Source: Edwardsiella hoshinae NBRC 105699 = ATCC 33379 | GTDB taxonomy: Bacteria; Pseudomonadota; Gammaproteobacteria; Enterobacterales; Enterobacteriaceae | Reading direction: 5' to 3' | Assembly: GCF_000474215.1 (NCBI RefSeq) | Contig: NZ_BAUC01000013.1 | Location: 1 to 64,000, forward strand | DNA length: 64,000 nt | Shown: piece by piece, positions 10,150-20,265 of the stretch | Position numbering within the stretch: position 1 is the first letter of the stretch | Layout: each line of letters starts with the position of its first letter | Translations under genes and position numbers: made by a program | The notes under the pieces: generated by a model | Told to the model about the DNA's origin: nothing | The model's input: the letters and a program-made list of their open reading frames with translations, nothing else | The model's database searches: none

Positions 10150-10243
10150 TTGTATTTTACCTTAGCTACGCCATGGCGTCAGTCGATTGTTTGCGATTTG
10201 CAGAAATCGCCACCACCGATGCCCGGCACAGCGCGCCCTACGC

Positions 10244-10516
10244 TTAGTTCACCGCGTCTTTCAGCGCCTTGCCGGCACGGAAACCCGGTACCTTAGCGGC
10301 GGAAATCTCAATTTCCTTACCCGTCTGCGGGTTACGGCCTGTACGCGCGGCACGCTCACGCACATCAAAAGTACCAAAACCGACCAGAGCGACAGCATCA
10401 CCCTGTTGCAGGCTTTCGGTCACGGAGGCAATGAAGGCATCCAGCGCACGACCGGCCGCCGCCTTGGAAATATCAGCACCCTCGGCAATCTTGTCGATCA
10501 GTTGTGATTTATTCAC
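10244..10516 (-). CDS. hupB: DNA-binding protein HU-beta
   Basis: A 90-aa nucleoid protein of the HU/IHF family. It starts [22 protein letters not shown] and carries the DNA-binding beta-arm with RNPQTGKEI (about residues 61-69). HU-beta pairs with HU-alpha to compact and bend DNA. The position between lon and ppiD is as in E. coli. A long leader (10517 to the lon terminator) presumably holds its promoters; I did not identify them with certainty. Confidence 0.97.
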   Translation of the reverse strand: MNKSQLIDKIAEGADISKAAAGRALDAFIASVTESLQQGDAVALVGFGTFDVRERAARTGRNPQTGKEIEISAAKVPGFRAGKALKDAVN

Positions 10517-10661
10517 TCTCTCATCCCCTTTAAAAATCTCGGTCGCACAGGAAACAATCTCCCTACCGTACGACCGCGCAGCAGTTATCTCAAATCTGTC
10601 ACGACCGACAAACGCATCGGCGGCGCTTGCTACGGCGGACAGGGCTCTACGTTAACGGCAC

Positions 10662-10698
10662 AAAAAAAGGCTGGCAAGCCCGAAATGCGCCGCCAGCC
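10662..10698 (-). terminator. Rho-independent terminator after lon
   Basis: On the minus strand, arms GGCTGGC and GCCAGCC enclose a 16-base loop and are followed by seven T. It lies about 33 bases beyond the lon stop codon. Confidence 0.85.
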
Positions 10699-10730
10699 GA
10701 TGTTTTATCAACGTACTTTGCGATATGTCA

Positions 10731-13085
10731 CTATTTCGCGGTGACCACGTCCATACCAAACGGTGCATTCTGCAACGCCAAGGCTAAAACCTCATCGATG
10801 CGCTTCACCGGATGAATGTCGAGATCGCGCAAGACGTTCTCAGGCATCTCTTCCAGATCCCGCTTGTTGTCATCCGGGATTAACACGGTTTTGATACCGC
10901 CACGATGCGCCGCCAGTAACTTCTCTTTCAACCCGCCGATCGGTAACACCTGACCGCGCAGGGTGATCTCGCCGGTCATCGCCACATCGGCACGAACCGG
11001 GTTGCCCGTCAGGCAAGAGACCAGCGCCGTACACATGGCAATACCGGCGCTCGGTCCATCTTTCGGCGTGGCACCCTCCGGCACATGGACGTGAATGTCG
11101 CGCTTCTCATAGAAGTCCTGATTGATCCCCAGTTTCTCGGCTCGGGCACGCACGACCGTTAATGCCGCCTGGATCGACTCCTGCATCACCTCACCCAGCG
11201 AACCGGTATAGGTCAACTTACCCTTGCCCGGCACGCAGGCGGTTTCGATAGTCAGCAGATCACCGCCCACCTCAGTCCAGGCCAAACCGGTCACCTGCCC
11301 AACGCGGTTTTCACTGTCGGCACGACCATAGTCGAAACGCTGTACCCCCAAATAATCTTTCAGGTTATCGCCATTGATCTCGATATGACGCAGCGACTTG
11401 TCTAACAACAGTTGCTTGACCGCCTTACGGCACAGCTTGGAGATCTCACGCTCCAACGCACGTACCCCTGCCTCACGGGTGTAATAACGGATGATGCCGA
11501 CGATCGCACTATCGTCCACCGTTAGCTCGCCTTTCTTCAAGGCATTGCGCTCGATCTGCTTCGGCAGCAGATGCTGGCGAGCAATATTAAGCTTCTCATC
11601 CTCGGTGTAACCGGACAGGCGGATCACTTCCATACGATCCAACAGCGGCGCCGGAATGTTCATCGAGTTAGAGGTGGCGACGAACATCACATCGGACAGA
11701 TCATAATCGACCTCCAGATAGTGATCGTTAAAAGCGACGTTCTGCTCCGGATCCAGCACTTCCAGCAGTGCCGAGGCCGGATCGCCGCGCATGTCGGAAG
11801 ACATCTTGTCGATTTCATCCAACAGGAACAGCGGGTTACGTACCCCGACCTTCGCCATCTTCTGGATAAGCTTACCCGGCATGGAGCCGATATACGTCCG
11901 GCGATGACCGCGGATCTCCGCCTCATCGCGTACCCCCCCCAGCGCCATACGCACGTACTGACGCCCGGTAGCACGGGCGATAGACTGCCCCAGCGAGGTC
12001 TTACCTACCCCTGGCGGTCCCACCAGGCACAGGATCGGTCCCTTAATTTTGCTGACGCGGCTCTGCACCGCCAAGTATTCCAGGATGCGGTCTTTGACGC
12101 GCTCCAGGCCATAGTGGTCGGCGTCTAGAGTCTCCTGCGCCTTGCGTAGATCTTTCTTCACCTTGCTGCGTGCGTGCCACGGCACCTGCACGATCCAATC
12201 GATGTAGCCGCGCACCACAGTGGCTTCCGCCGACATCGGCGACATCATCTTCAATTTTTGCAGCTCGGCTTCCGCCTTCTCGCGCGCCTCTTTCGGCATC
12301 TTAGCCGCTTCGATCTTGCGCTTCAGCGCCTCGAACTCGTCCGGCGCATCGTCCATCTCGCCTAGCTCTTTCTGAATCGCCTTCATCTGCTCATTCAGAT
12401 AGTACTCGCGCTGGCTCTTCTCCATCTGCTTCTTCACCCGATTACGGATGCGCTTCTCGACTTGCAGCAGATCGATCTCAGACTCCATCATCGCCATCAG
12501 ATATTCCAGACGCTCGGCCACGTCGGACATCTCCAACACCGTCTGCTTATCATTCAATTTCAGCGGCATATGGGCGGCGATGGTATCCGCCAAACGGGCG
12601 GCGTCGTCGATGCTGTTCAGCGACGTCAGCACCTCCGGCGGGATTTTCTTATTCAGTTTGATATAGCCCTCAAACTGATTGATGGCGGTCCGTACCAGCA
12701 CCTCCTGCTCACGCTCGTCGATCTCCGGCGTCGCCAGGTATTCCGCCTGGGCGGCGAAGTGTTCGCCGCCATCAGACAACGTGGTGATGCGTGCACGTTG
12801 GATCCCCTCCACCAGCACCTTCACCGTACCATCCGGGAGTTTCAGCATTTGCAGGATGGAGGCCACCGTCCCGACGGTAAACAGATCGTTGACGCCCGGC
12901 TCGTCGGTCGAGGCCTCTTTCTGTGCCACCAACAGGATCTTCTTGTCGTGATCCATTGCGGCTTCCAGGCAGCGGATCGACTTTTCCCGGCCTACAAACA
13001 ACGGAATCACCATGTGCGGATAAACCACCACATCGCGCAAAGGCAATACGGGGATTTCTATGCGTTCGGAACGCTCAGGATTCAT
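10731..13085 (-). CDS. lon: ATP-dependent protease Lon
   Basis: A 784-aa protein, the same length as E. coli Lon. It has the N-terminal substrate-binding domain, a coiled-coil middle, an AAA+ module (Walker [12 protein letters not shown], Walker [11 protein letters not shown]) and the C-terminal Ser-Lys protease. The catalytic Ser is in [10 protein letters not shown] and the Lys in [10 protein letters not shown]. Lon degrades misfolded and regulatory proteins. The start [18 protein letters not shown] at 13085 follows a GAGAGAG sequence. Upstream is a sigma-32-type promoter. Confidence 0.98.
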   Translation of the reverse strand: MNPERSERIEIPVLPLRDVVVYPHMVIPLFVGREKSIRCLEAAMDHDKKILLVAQKEASTDEPGVNDLFTVGTVASILQMLKLPDGTVKVLVEGIQRARITTLSDGGEHFAAQAEYLATPEIDEREQEVLVRTAINQFEGYIKLNKKIPPEVLTSLNSIDDAARLADTIAAHMPLKLNDKQTVLEMSDVAERLEYLMAMMESEIDLLQVEKRIRNRVKKQMEKSQREYYLNEQMKAIQKELGEMDDAPDEFEALKRKIEAAKMPKEAREKAEAELQKLKMMSPMSAEATVVRGYIDWIVQVPWHARSKVKKDLRKAQETLDADHYGLERVKDRILEYLAVQSRVSKIKGPILCLVGPPGVGKTSLGQSIARATGRQYVRMALGGVRDEAEIRGHRRTYIGSMPGKLIQKMAKVGVRNPLFLLDEIDKMSSDMRGDPASALLEVLDPEQNVAFNDHYLEVDYDLSDVMFVATSNSMNIPAPLLDRMEVIRLSGYTEDEKLNIARQHLLPKQIERNALKKGELTVDDSAIVGIIRYYTREAGVRALEREISKLCRKAVKQLLLDKSLRHIEINGDNLKDYLGVQRFDYGRADSENRVGQVTGLAWTEVGGDLLTIETACVPGKGKLTYTGSLGEVMQESIQAALTVVRARAEKLGINQDFYEKRDIHVHVPEGATPKDGPSAGIAMCTALVSCLTGNPVRADVAMTGEITLRGQVLPIGGLKEKLLAAHRGGIKTVLIPDDNKRDLEEMPENVLRDLDIHPVKRIDEVLALALQNAPFGMDVVTAK

Positions 13086-13176
13086 AGAGCTCTCTCTTTG
13101 TTTAGCTTCCGCCAGGTTATGGCGAAACAGCGCCATATCATGAATAAAGGCTGTTCCACCAAAGGATTATTAGAGT

Positions 13177-13205
13177 ATATGGGGCTAGATTGACGGGATT
13201 CAACG
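13177..13205 (-). promoter_or_regulatory. Heat-shock (sigma-32) promoter of lon
   Basis: The minus strand reads GTTGAA, a 14-base spacer, then CCCCATATA. This fits the sigma-32 pattern (CTTGAA, 11-16 bases, CCCCATNT). The same CCCCATATA element is at the E. coli lon promoter as I remember it. It lies about 95 bases upstream of the lon start. Confidence 0.75.
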
Positions 13206-13219
13206 CCACGATCTACGGA

Positions 13220-13245
13220 AAAAAAGGGGGGAATGCCATTCCCCC
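13220..13245 (-). terminator. Rho-independent terminator after clpX
   Basis: On the minus strand a GGGGGAATG / CATTCCCCC stem is followed by seven T. It lies between the clpX stop and the lon promoter. Confidence 0.85.
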
Positions 13246-13308
13246 ATTTCTCCTGCTATCCCTCAATCCAGCACGCCGACGGCGAACGCGTGCCACGGAG
13301 GGGGCGGG

Positions 13309-14580
13309 TTACTCGCCGGCGGCTTGCGCCTCGGGCTGTCCGTAAATCAGCATCGGCTTACTCTGTCCCTCGATAACCTGTTCATCGACCACCACCTTCT
13401 CCACATTCTCCATGGAGGGCAGATCGTACATGGTATCGAGCAACGTTCCCTCGACGATCGAACGCAGACCACGCGCACCGGTTTTACGCGCCATGGCTTT
13501 CTTGGCGATGGCGGTTAATGCCTCGTCACGGAACTCCAGCTCGACCCCTTCCAGGCTGAACAATGCCTGATACTGCTTGGTCAGGGCGTTCTTCGGCTCT
13601 TTCAGGATCTGGATCAGCGCAGCTTCATCCAACTCTTTCAGCGTCGCGACGACCGGCAGACGACCGATGAATTCCGGGATCAGACCAAACTTGATCAGAT
13701 CTTCCGGCTCGACCTGGCCCAACAGCTCACTCTCGCTGGCCTTATCCGCCTTCCCTTTCACCTTCGCGCCGAAACCGATACCGGTGCCGGTATTCACACG
13801 CTGACCGATCACCTTATCCAGTCCGGCGAAGGCCCCCCCGCAGATGAACAGGATCTTGGAGGTATCGACCTGCAAGAACTCTTGCTGCGGATGCTTACGC
13901 CCGCCCTGCGGGGGAACGGCCGCTACCGTCCCTTCGATCAGTTTCAGCAACGCCTGCTGCACCCCTTCCCCTGACACGTCACGGGTAATCGATGGGTTAT
14001 CTGATTTCCGTGAGATCTTGTCGATCTCGTCGATATAGACGATGCCACGTTGTGCCTTTTGCACGTCGTAGTCGCACTTCTGCAACAACTTCTGAATAAT
14101 ATTTTCGACGTCCTCACCGACATAACCGGCCTCGGTCAAGGTCGTCGCATCCGCCATGGTAAACGGCACATCCAGCAAACGGGCCAGCGTCTCCGCCAGC
14201 AGCGTCTTGCCGCTACCGGTCGGGCCGATCAACAGGATGTTACTCTTACCCAGCTCAACACCGTTGCTGGAATCTCCGTTACGCAGGCGTTTGTAGTGGT
14301 TATACACCGCCACCGCCAGCACCTTCTTCGCCTGTTCCTGGCCAATGACATAGTCATCCAGATGATGGCGGATTTCATGGGGCGTCGGCAGTGCGCTACG
14401 CTCGCGGTGCGGCGTCACGTCTTTGATCTCTTCGCGAATGATGTCGTTACACAGGTCGACACATTCATCGCAGATATACACTGACGGACCGGCGATCAGC
14501 TTACGAACTTCATGCTGGCTTTTGCCGCAAAAAGAGCAGTACAGCAGCTTGCCCGAGCCGTCTTTGCGCTTATCTGTCAT
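13309..14580 (-). CDS. clpX: ClpX unfoldase subunit of ClpXP
   Basis: A 423-aa AAA+ unfoldase. The N-terminal zinc-binding domain has CSFC near the start and CDEC about 20 residues later. Walker A is GPTGSGKT, the pore loop is GYVGED, and the ClpP-docking IGF loop is in [12 protein letters not shown]. It unfolds tagged proteins (for example ssrA-tagged) and feeds them to ClpP. The ATG at 14580 gives the family start [15 protein letters not shown] and has an AGAGG ribosome binding site. The gene lies downstream of clpP as usual. Confidence 0.98.
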   Translation of the reverse strand: MTDKRKDGSGKLLYCSFCGKSQHEVRKLIAGPSVYICDECVDLCNDIIREEIKDVTPHRERSALPTPHEIRHHLDDYVIGQEQAKKVLAVAVYNHYKRLRNGDSSNGVELGKSNILLIGPTGSGKTLLAETLARLLDVPFTMADATTLTEAGYVGEDVENIIQKLLQKCDYDVQKAQRGIVYIDEIDKISRKSDNPSITRDVSGEGVQQALLKLIEGTVAAVPPQGGRKHPQQEFLQVDTSKILFICGGAFAGLDKVIGQRVNTGTGIGFGAKVKGKADKASESELLGQVEPEDLIKFGLIPEFIGRLPVVATLKELDEAALIQILKEPKNALTKQYQALFSLEGVELEFRDEALTAIAKKAMARKTGARGLRSIVEGTLLDTMYDLPSMENVEKVVVDEQVIEGQSKPMLIYGQPEAQAAGE

Positions 14581-14765
14581 CAGTAAACCTCTTTCATTTA
14601 ATTGCTGTCCCACCCGCGACAGGCATACGCCCTATCATGGCCGTCGTGCTGATCCGCGCGGCACACAGCCTATCCAGACGAAAGCGCCCGTGGGCGCTTT
14701 ATATCGCTATAGTATATCGGCGAATAGCCAGAGTGGCAGCATGGGGGAGCGGTTCGCCGCACAAA

Positions 14766-15386
14766 TCAGGCGCGCTGAGTCAGCACGGCATCGACCAGAC
14801 CGTAATCGACCGCTTCCTGTGCAGACATGAAGCGATCACGCTCGGTATCACGCTCGATCACCTCCAGCGGCTGACCGGAATGCTTGGCCATCAGGGTATT
14901 CATACGCGCTTTGATACTGAGGATCTCTTTCGCGTGGATCTCAATATCGGTCGCCTGGCCTTGGAAACCACCCAACGGTTGATGGATCATCACCCGCGAG
15001 TTCGGCAGGCAGAAACGCTTACCCTGTGCCCCGGCCGCCAACAGGAACGATCCCATTGAGCAAGCCTGCCCCATACAGATGGTGCTGACATCCGGTTTGA
15101 TAAACTGCATGGTGTCATAGATAGACATCCCCGCGGTGATCACTCCACCTGGTGAGTTAATATATAAGTGGATGTCTTTTTCCGGGTTTTCTGCTTCCAG
15201 GAACAGCATCTGGGCCACGATCAGGTTGGCCATGTGATCCTCGACCTGCCCTGTCAGAAAAATAATGCGTTCTTTGAGCAGACGGGAAAAAATATCGTAT
15301 GAACGCTCGCCGCGCGAAGTCTGCTCAACAACCATGGGCACCAACGCCATGTGCGGTGCTAACTCACGCTGGTCACTGTATGACAT
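14766..15386 (-). CDS. clpP: ClpP protease subunit
   Basis: A 206-aa serine peptidase. A short propeptide is followed by the catalytic fold with Ser110 (GQACSMGSF) and His135 ([10 protein letters not shown]); the Asp lies near residue 184. It forms the two-ring proteolytic chamber that works with ClpX or ClpA. Ala-to-Cys and Ala-to-Ser changes around the catalytic Ser are unusual compared with the GQAASMGAF I remember for E. coli but look tolerable. It is cotranscribed with clpX (185-base gap). Confidence 0.98.
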   Translation of the reverse strand: MSYSDQRELAPHMALVPMVVEQTSRGERSYDIFSRLLKERIIFLTGQVEDHMANLIVAQMLFLEAENPEKDIHLYINSPGGVITAGMSIYDTMQFIKPDVSTICMGQACSMGSFLLAAGAQGKRFCLPNSRVMIHQPLGGFQGQATDIEIHAKEILSIKARMNTLMAKHSGQPLEVIERDTERDRFMSAQEAVDYGLVDAVLTQRA

Positions 15387-15552
15387 TAACCGTCTCCTAT
15401 AGAAATCTCTTCAGCAGTGGTACATTTTGATTCTACTTGAGATAGGCCGGATTGACTATGCACAATCGGGCTCTCCTCCGCAGTCCCTGCGCCTCAGGCA
15501 GACAGTATTTTACTCATTTGGGGATGAACCCGGTGAAATAAAGGCGCTTGCT

Positions 15553-15586
15553 AAAAAAAAACCTTCGCCCTACGGCGAAGGTTTTT
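15553..15586 (-). terminator. Rho-independent terminator after tig
   Basis: On the minus strand a strong stem ACCTTCGCC / GGCGAAGGT is followed by a long T-run. It lies 30 bases past the tig stop and separates tig from clpPX. It is nearly symmetric and could also act on the plus strand, but no plus-strand gene leads into it. Confidence 0.88.
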
Positions 15587-15616
15587 CAGACGACCTTAAT
15601 CGATCAGACTAACAAC

Positions 15617-16918
15617 TTAAGCCTGTGGCTGGTTCATCAGCTCGTTGAAGGTGGTCTCTTTCTCGCTAACTTTAGCCTGGGCCAGCAGCGCTTCAACCGC
15701 CTGCTCTTCCAGCGCCATGTTGCGCATGTTGTTCATCAGCTCTTTGTTCTTGCTGTAGAACTCGATCACTTCCTGCGGATCTTCGTAGGCAGAAGCCATC
15801 TCTTCGATCAGTGCGTTAACGCGAGCGTCGTCCGCTTTCAGTTCGTTCTTGCTGATCACTTCGCCCAGCAGCAGACCGACGATGACACGACGCTTAGCCT
15901 GCTCTTCGAACAGTTCGCGCGGCAGTTCCATCGCCTGCTTCTCATTACCACCGAAACGCTGTGCGGCCTGACGACGCAGTACGTCGATTTCGCCGTCGAT
16001 CAAGGCAGCCGGAACATCGATTTCGTTCGCACTTACCAGACCGTCGAGAACCTGAGCCTTGATGCGGTTACGCACGGCGTTTTTCAGTTCACGGGTCATA
16101 TTTTTACGAACTTCAGCTTTCAGGCCTTCCAGAGAGCCATCAGCCACGCCAAAACGTTTGATGAATTCAGCGGTCATTTCCGGCAATTCGCGCTCTTCTA
16201 CTTTCTTCAGCACGATGTCGAACTTAGCCGCTTTACCTTTCAGGTTTTCTGCGTGGTAGTCTTCCGGGAAGGTCACGTCGATGACGAACTCTTCACCCGC
16301 TTTATGCCCCAGGATACCGTCTTCGAAACCCGGGATCATGCGGCCCTGGCCCATGGCCAGAACGAAATCGGTCGCTTTGCCGCCTTCGAAGGCTTCACCG
16401 TCGATGGAGCCGGTGAAATCGAGGGTCGCGCGATCTTCGGCACCCACAGCACCCTCTTTCGCCACCCAGGAAGCCTGCTGCTTACGCAGGGTTTCGATCA
16501 TGGCGTCAACATCAGCGTCATTCACCTCAACCAGCGGCTTCTCAACCACGATGGTGTCCAGACCCTTCAGTTCGATCTCTGGGTAAACTTCGAACTCTAC
16601 CGCGTAAGTGAAGTCGTCGCCCAGTTTGTATTCGCCCGGCACATACTTCGGCGCGCCGACCGGATTCAGTTTTTCTTTGATGATCGCGTCGACGAAATTA
16701 CGCTGCATCAGATCGCCCAGCACGTCCTGACGTACAGATGCGCCATAACGCTGAGCGACGATGTTCATCGGCACTTTACCCTTACGGAAACCGTCAATGC
16801 GTGCCTTCTTGGCAACATTACGCAGTTCGCTCTCTACTGCTTTTTCGATGCTATCAGCAGTAACAGTAATATTTACGCGACGACCCAGGCCTTCGGTGGT
16901 TTCAACAGAAACTTGCAT
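15617..16918 (-). CDS. tig: Trigger factor
   Basis: A 433-aa ribosome-bound chaperone. The N-terminal ribosome-binding domain (signature [12 protein letters not shown]) is followed by an FKBP-type prolyl isomerase domain (about 150-245) and a helical C-terminal chaperone domain. It meets nascent chains at the exit tunnel. The start [18 protein letters not shown] at 16918 matches the family; the frame upstream of it is unsupported. The third-position bias (many C-ending codons, few rare ones) suggests high expression. Confidence 0.97.
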   Translation of the reverse strand: MQVSVETTEGLGRRVNITVTADSIEKAVESELRNVAKKARIDGFRKGKVPMNIVAQRYGASVRQDVLGDLMQRNFVDAIIKEKLNPVGAPKYVPGEYKLGDDFTYAVEFEVYPEIELKGLDTIVVEKPLVEVNDADVDAMIETLRKQQASWVAKEGAVGAEDRATLDFTGSIDGEAFEGGKATDFVLAMGQGRMIPGFEDGILGHKAGEEFVIDVTFPEDYHAENLKGKAAKFDIVLKKVEERELPEMTAEFIKRFGVADGSLEGLKAEVRKNMTRELKNAVRNRIKAQVLDGLVSANEIDVPAALIDGEIDVLRRQAAQRFGGNEKQAMELPRELFEEQAKRRVIVGLLLGEVISKNELKADDARVNALIEEMASAYEDPQEVIEFYSKNKELMNNMRNMALEEQAVEALLAQAKVSEKETTFNELMNQPQA

Positions 16919-17309
16919 CTTATACCTCAAAAAATCACAGTGCTCGGTCAACGCTAGAAGCCGTTCTCCGCATCATGCCTGAGAGCCGCAACTTACTCTG
17001 AAGCGGGACGGCGCAAGAGTCACGCCCGCCGCCTTCCAAGTACCATTTCCGCCGTTATCGTCGTCCTCTCCTCGCGCTTACCTCGGCCAGCGCAGGAGAC
17101 GCCAACGCATCACCGCCTCAATGTTGCTCGAAATTCATTGGGTCGATATCGCATTCCCTGTTTTCAGATGCGTCCCGAATACCATTCCGGAAAAATAGAC
17201 GCGACATTATAGCGATGCGCGCACTGGGAGTCGAGAACCCGCGGGATTAAGTCACGCGGCGCCTCACACTTTCGCGCCGAACTCTCCGCTAGCCCCCGGC
17301 AACACGGAC
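16919..17309. other. tig leader region without genes
   Basis: About 390 bases between tig and the bolA terminator. It holds a likely tig promoter (17206-17234) and hence a leader of about 280 nt. I see no small gene and no recognised riboswitch in it. Confidence 0.6.
17206..17234 (-). promoter_or_regulatory. Sigma-70 promoter, probably for tig
   Basis: The minus strand carries a perfect -10 TATAAT with a 17-base spacer to a -35-like TCGACT. It implies a long 5' leader for tig. Confidence 0.5.
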
Positions 17310-17334
17310 AAAAAAAGATGGCCATTAGGCCATC
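17310..17334 (-). terminator. Rho-independent terminator after bolA
   Basis: On the minus strand GATGGCC / GGCCATC is followed by seven T. It lies about 50 bases past the bolA stop. Confidence 0.85.
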
Positions 17335-17386
17335 TCCGTCGCGGCGCTCGCCTCTGTTGGGCCGCAGCGCGCCTAAAAAGTTCCGT

Positions 17387-17713
17387 CTAAGCAAGGCTGG
17401 CGCTACCGTTACCGACACCGCGGCAAACCGGCGAGGCCAACACCGTATCCTGCAACCCCGCCCACTCTTTGCGGGTATAGGTATGCAACGCTAGGGCATG
17501 CACCCCATCGGCCATCTCTTCGGCCAACGCGCCGTAAATCGCGCGGTGGCGTTGCAGAAAGCGTTCGCCCTGAAAGCGGTCGCTGACCATGACCACCTTA
17601 AAATGGGTTTCCGATCCTGCCGGCACGTTGTGCCGATAACTTTCGTCTACCACATCGAGATAGACCGGCTCAAAAGCCGCGCGCAGTTTGGCTTCTATCT
17701 GCTCTCTCATCAT
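17387..17713 (-). CDS. bolA: BolA morphogene / transcription regulator
   Basis: A 108-aa BolA-family protein. It shows the class motifs [19 protein letters not shown] and HALALHTY, and the conserved C-terminal [13 protein letters not shown]. BolA binds Fe-S glutaredoxins and acts in stress-induced shape change and biofilm switching. The ATG at 17713 ([16 protein letters not shown]) aligns with the E. coli start (MIRERIEEKLRAAFQP). It sits between tig and yajG as in E. coli. Confidence 0.95.
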   Translation of the reverse strand: MMREQIEAKLRAAFEPVYLDVVDESYRHNVPAGSETHFKVVMVSDRFQGERFLQRHRAIYGALAEEMADGVHALALHTYTRKEWAGLQDTVLASPVCRGVGNGSASLA

Positions 17714-18128
17714 ACGACATCCCCTTATCCGGCAACGGCAGTGGTACATGACACGCTAACGCGTCGGGAGCACATCGCGGCGGCAGGCACCGCACTCGCA
17801 TCCGATAGTCCCCGCGCCCCATCGGGGGCTGAGTCTATCTTTCCGCCTCCTTAACCTAAAGCGTAGCCGCTTTTTGCCATTCTACGCACTCCTTACATTA
17901 ATTTAACGTCACGCTCTAGCGGCTTTCAACTGCAAATATAGCCTTATTATCAATAGGGTGAATCACCATTTCCGCCTACGGGCCCCGAGACGATCAACGC
18001 GGGAAGAAAATCCCCACCGGGGATCCCTCGCCCGCGGAGGCAATGGTATGATATACCTGTCCATCTCCTGCACAGCCGATGCAGTCCCTGTTATCACTCA
18101 ACACCAGAAAATGGCTATCACAATGACT
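17714..18128. other. bolA-yajG divergent intergenic region
   Basis: About 415 bases separating bolA (minus) from yajG (plus). The only structure I note is the inverted repeat GGTATGATATACC at 18045-18057. It contains a -10-like TATGAT and could be the yajG promoter or operator. No gene is supported. Confidence 0.45.
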
Positions 18129-18707
18129 ATGCTAAAAAAACTGTTTCTTCCTCTGCTGGCGCTGCTCGCCTTGGCCGGCTGCGCCAGCCAAAGTAATACT
18201 CTGAATATCAATCCGCAGATGGCGCTGCCACAGCCAGATCCTACGCTACAAGGCATCACTATCAGCATCAATGGCGCCGACGTTCGCCAAGATAAGGCGC
18301 TGGCAAAGGTCAACCGTGACGGTCAGTTGGTCACTCTGATGCCTCAGCGCGATCTGCGTTTCCTATTGCAAGAAATCTTAGAAAAGCAGATGAGCGCCCG
18401 CGGCTACATGATCGGTGCTAACGGTGCCGTCGACTTACAGATCGTGATTAACCGCCTGTATGCCGACGTTAGCGAAGGTAATCTGCGCTATAACATTACC
18501 ACGCACGCCGATGTCTCCGTCATCGCTACCGCACGCAATGGTAGCAAGCTGGTGAAGACCTACCGCGCCAGCTATAACGAACAGGGTGCCTTCACCGCCA
18601 GCAATAGCAAGATCACCAATGCGGTCAATAATGCCTTGACGGACATCGTCAGCACCATGGCGCAAGACTCCAGCATCAGCGACTTCATTAAAGCCAACGC
18701 GCGTTAA
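18129..18707 (+). CDS. yajG: Lipoprotein YajG
   Basis: A 192-aa lipoprotein with a type II signal peptide and lipobox (MLKKLFLPLLALLALAGCAS), predicted to be anchored through the lipobox Cys. The ATG at 18129 gives exactly the 192-residue length of E. coli YajG; two in-frame ATGs lie just upstream (18111, 18123). The body (VTLMPQRDLRFLLQEILEKQM) matches YajG strongly. Function is not established; in E. coli it is cotranscribed with ampG, and here it ends 42 bases before ampG. Confidence 0.92.
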   Translation: MLKKLFLPLLALLALAGCASQSNTLNINPQMALPQPDPTLQGITISINGADVRQDKALAKVNRDGQLVTLMPQRDLRFLLQEILEKQMSARGYMIGANGAVDLQIVINRLYADVSEGNLRYNITTHADVSVIATARNGSKLVKTYRASYNEQGAFTASNSKITNAVNNALTDIVSTMAQDSSISDFIKANAR

Positions 18708-18748
18708 CCTGAACGCCGGTACGGCACGCCGTACCGGCCTATATCCTT

Positions 18749-20230
18749 ATGCCAACAGCCTACTTTGCCATTTTCACCCAACGCCGCAGCGCCGTTCTGC
18801 TGTTGCTCGGCTTCGCCTCGGGGCTGCCGTTGGCCTTGACCTCAGGTACTCTCCAGGCCTGGATGACCGTCAGCGGTGTCGATCTAAAGACCATCGGTTT
18901 CTTCTCGCTGGTCGGCCAGGCTTACGTCTTCAAGTTTCTGTGGTCGCCGCTGATGGATCGCTACACACCGCCATTACTCGGCCGGCGTCGAGGCTGGTTG
19001 TTGTTGAGCCAAATTCTGCTGTTGCTAACTCTATTTGCCATGGGACTGCTCGATCCGCAGCGTCATCTGTGGTGGCTAGCGCTATTAGCGGTGCTGGTGG
19101 CGTTCTGCTCCGCCTCACAAGATATTGTCTTCGACGCCTATAAAACCGATCTGCTCAGCGCCGAGGAGCGCGGTGCCGGAGCCGCGATCTCGGTGCTCGG
19201 CTACCGCTTGGCGATGCTGGTCTCCGGCGGGCTGGCGCTATGGCTGGCTGATCGCTATCTCGGTTGGCAGGCGACCTACTGGCTGATGGCGGCGCTGATG
19301 TTGATCGGCATTGCCGCCACCCTATGGGCACCGGAGCCACAGTGTGATGTACCAGCCCCCCGTACCCTGGAGCAGGCGGTTCTGGCGCCGCTGCGCGACT
19401 TCTTCCAGCGCGATAACGCCTGGCTGATCCTGCTGCTCATCGTGATGTATAAGATGGGAGATGCCTTCGCCGGTAGCCTGAGCACCACCTTCCTAATCCG
19501 CGGCGTCGGCTTCGACGCGGGCGAAGTCGGCTTGGTCAATAAAACCCTAGGGCTGCTGGCCACCATCATCGGTGCCCTGTGGGGTGGGGTACTGATGCAG
19601 CGTCTATCGCTGTTCCGTGCCCTGATGCTATTCGGCCTCCTGCAAGGGATCTCCAACTTCGGCTACTGGCTATTGGCCATCACGGATAAGAGCCTGTTGA
19701 CGATGGGCAGCGCCATCTTCCTGGAGAATCTGTGCGGCGGCATGGGAACGGCCGCCTTCGTCGCGCTACTGATGACCCTGTGCAACCGATCATTCTCCGC
19801 CACGCAATTTGCCCTGTTATCCGCGCTCTCCGCCGTTGGCCGCGTCTATGTTGGCCCTCTCGCTGGCTGGTTTGTCGAGCTGCATGGTTGGCCACTGTTC
19901 TACCTGTTCTCTGTGATCGCCGCCCTACCGGGACTGGCGTTGCTACTGCTATGCCGCCGCACACTGGAGTATGTTCAGGCGACCGGGACATTCCGCCAAC
20001 GCCAGGCCTACGTCCAAGGCTATCGCTACGCACTGCGTCTGTTACTCGCTGGCGTACTGCTCATCACCCTCTGGCTGCTGGCGCTGCTGGCAGGGTACCT
20101 CGGGATGGCGGGGTTATCCTCTCTGGAGGAAACACTGTTTATCCTGGCGCTAACCCTATGTATAGCCGGTGTACTCTGGGGAGCCTGGCTCGACTACCGG
20201 GCTCAGACGCTAGCGCCACCACAGGCGTGA
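18749..20230 (+). CDS. ampG: Muropeptide permease AmpG
   Basis: A 493-aa MFS-type inner-membrane permease with about 14 membrane segments. It imports GlcNAc-anhydroMurNAc peptides for cell-wall recycling, which also feeds beta-lactamase induction in species with AmpR. It is close to E. coli AmpG over its whole length (LGFASGLPLALTSGTLQAWM, AFCSASQDIVFDAYKTD, FENLCGGMGT-like). The C-terminal two segments are more variable. It lies 35 bases upstream of yajR, with no cyoABCDE operon between them, unlike E. coli. Confidence 0.97.
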   Translation: MPTAYFAIFTQRRSAVLLLLGFASGLPLALTSGTLQAWMTVSGVDLKTIGFFSLVGQAYVFKFLWSPLMDRYTPPLLGRRRGWLLLSQILLLLTLFAMGLLDPQRHLWWLALLAVLVAFCSASQDIVFDAYKTDLLSAEERGAGAAISVLGYRLAMLVSGGLALWLADRYLGWQATYWLMAALMLIGIAATLWAPEPQCDVPAPRTLEQAVLAPLRDFFQRDNAWLILLLIVMYKMGDAFAGSLSTTFLIRGVGFDAGEVGLVNKTLGLLATIIGALWGGVLMQRLSLFRALMLFGLLQGISNFGYWLLAITDKSLLTMGSAIFLENLCGGMGTAAFVALLMTLCNRSFSATQFALLSALSAVGRVYVGPLAGWFVELHGWPLFYLFSVIAALPGLALLLLCRRTLEYVQATGTFRQRQAYVQGYRYALRLLLAGVLLITLWLLALLAGYLGMAGLSSLEETLFILALTLCIAGVLWGAWLDYRAQTLAPPQA

Positions 20231-20265
20231 GAGCCGACCGATTCGCGTACCGATTCGAGGTTGTA

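Noticed and set aside
15548-16957. Long plus-strand frame (469 codons) opposite tig
   Set aside because: It is antisense to the full trigger factor gene, shows no protein family features and reflects tig codon bias.
19732-20265. N-terminal extension of yajR into ampG
   Set aside because: Homology to YajR begins at 20266, and the extension overlaps the conserved ampG coding region in another frame.
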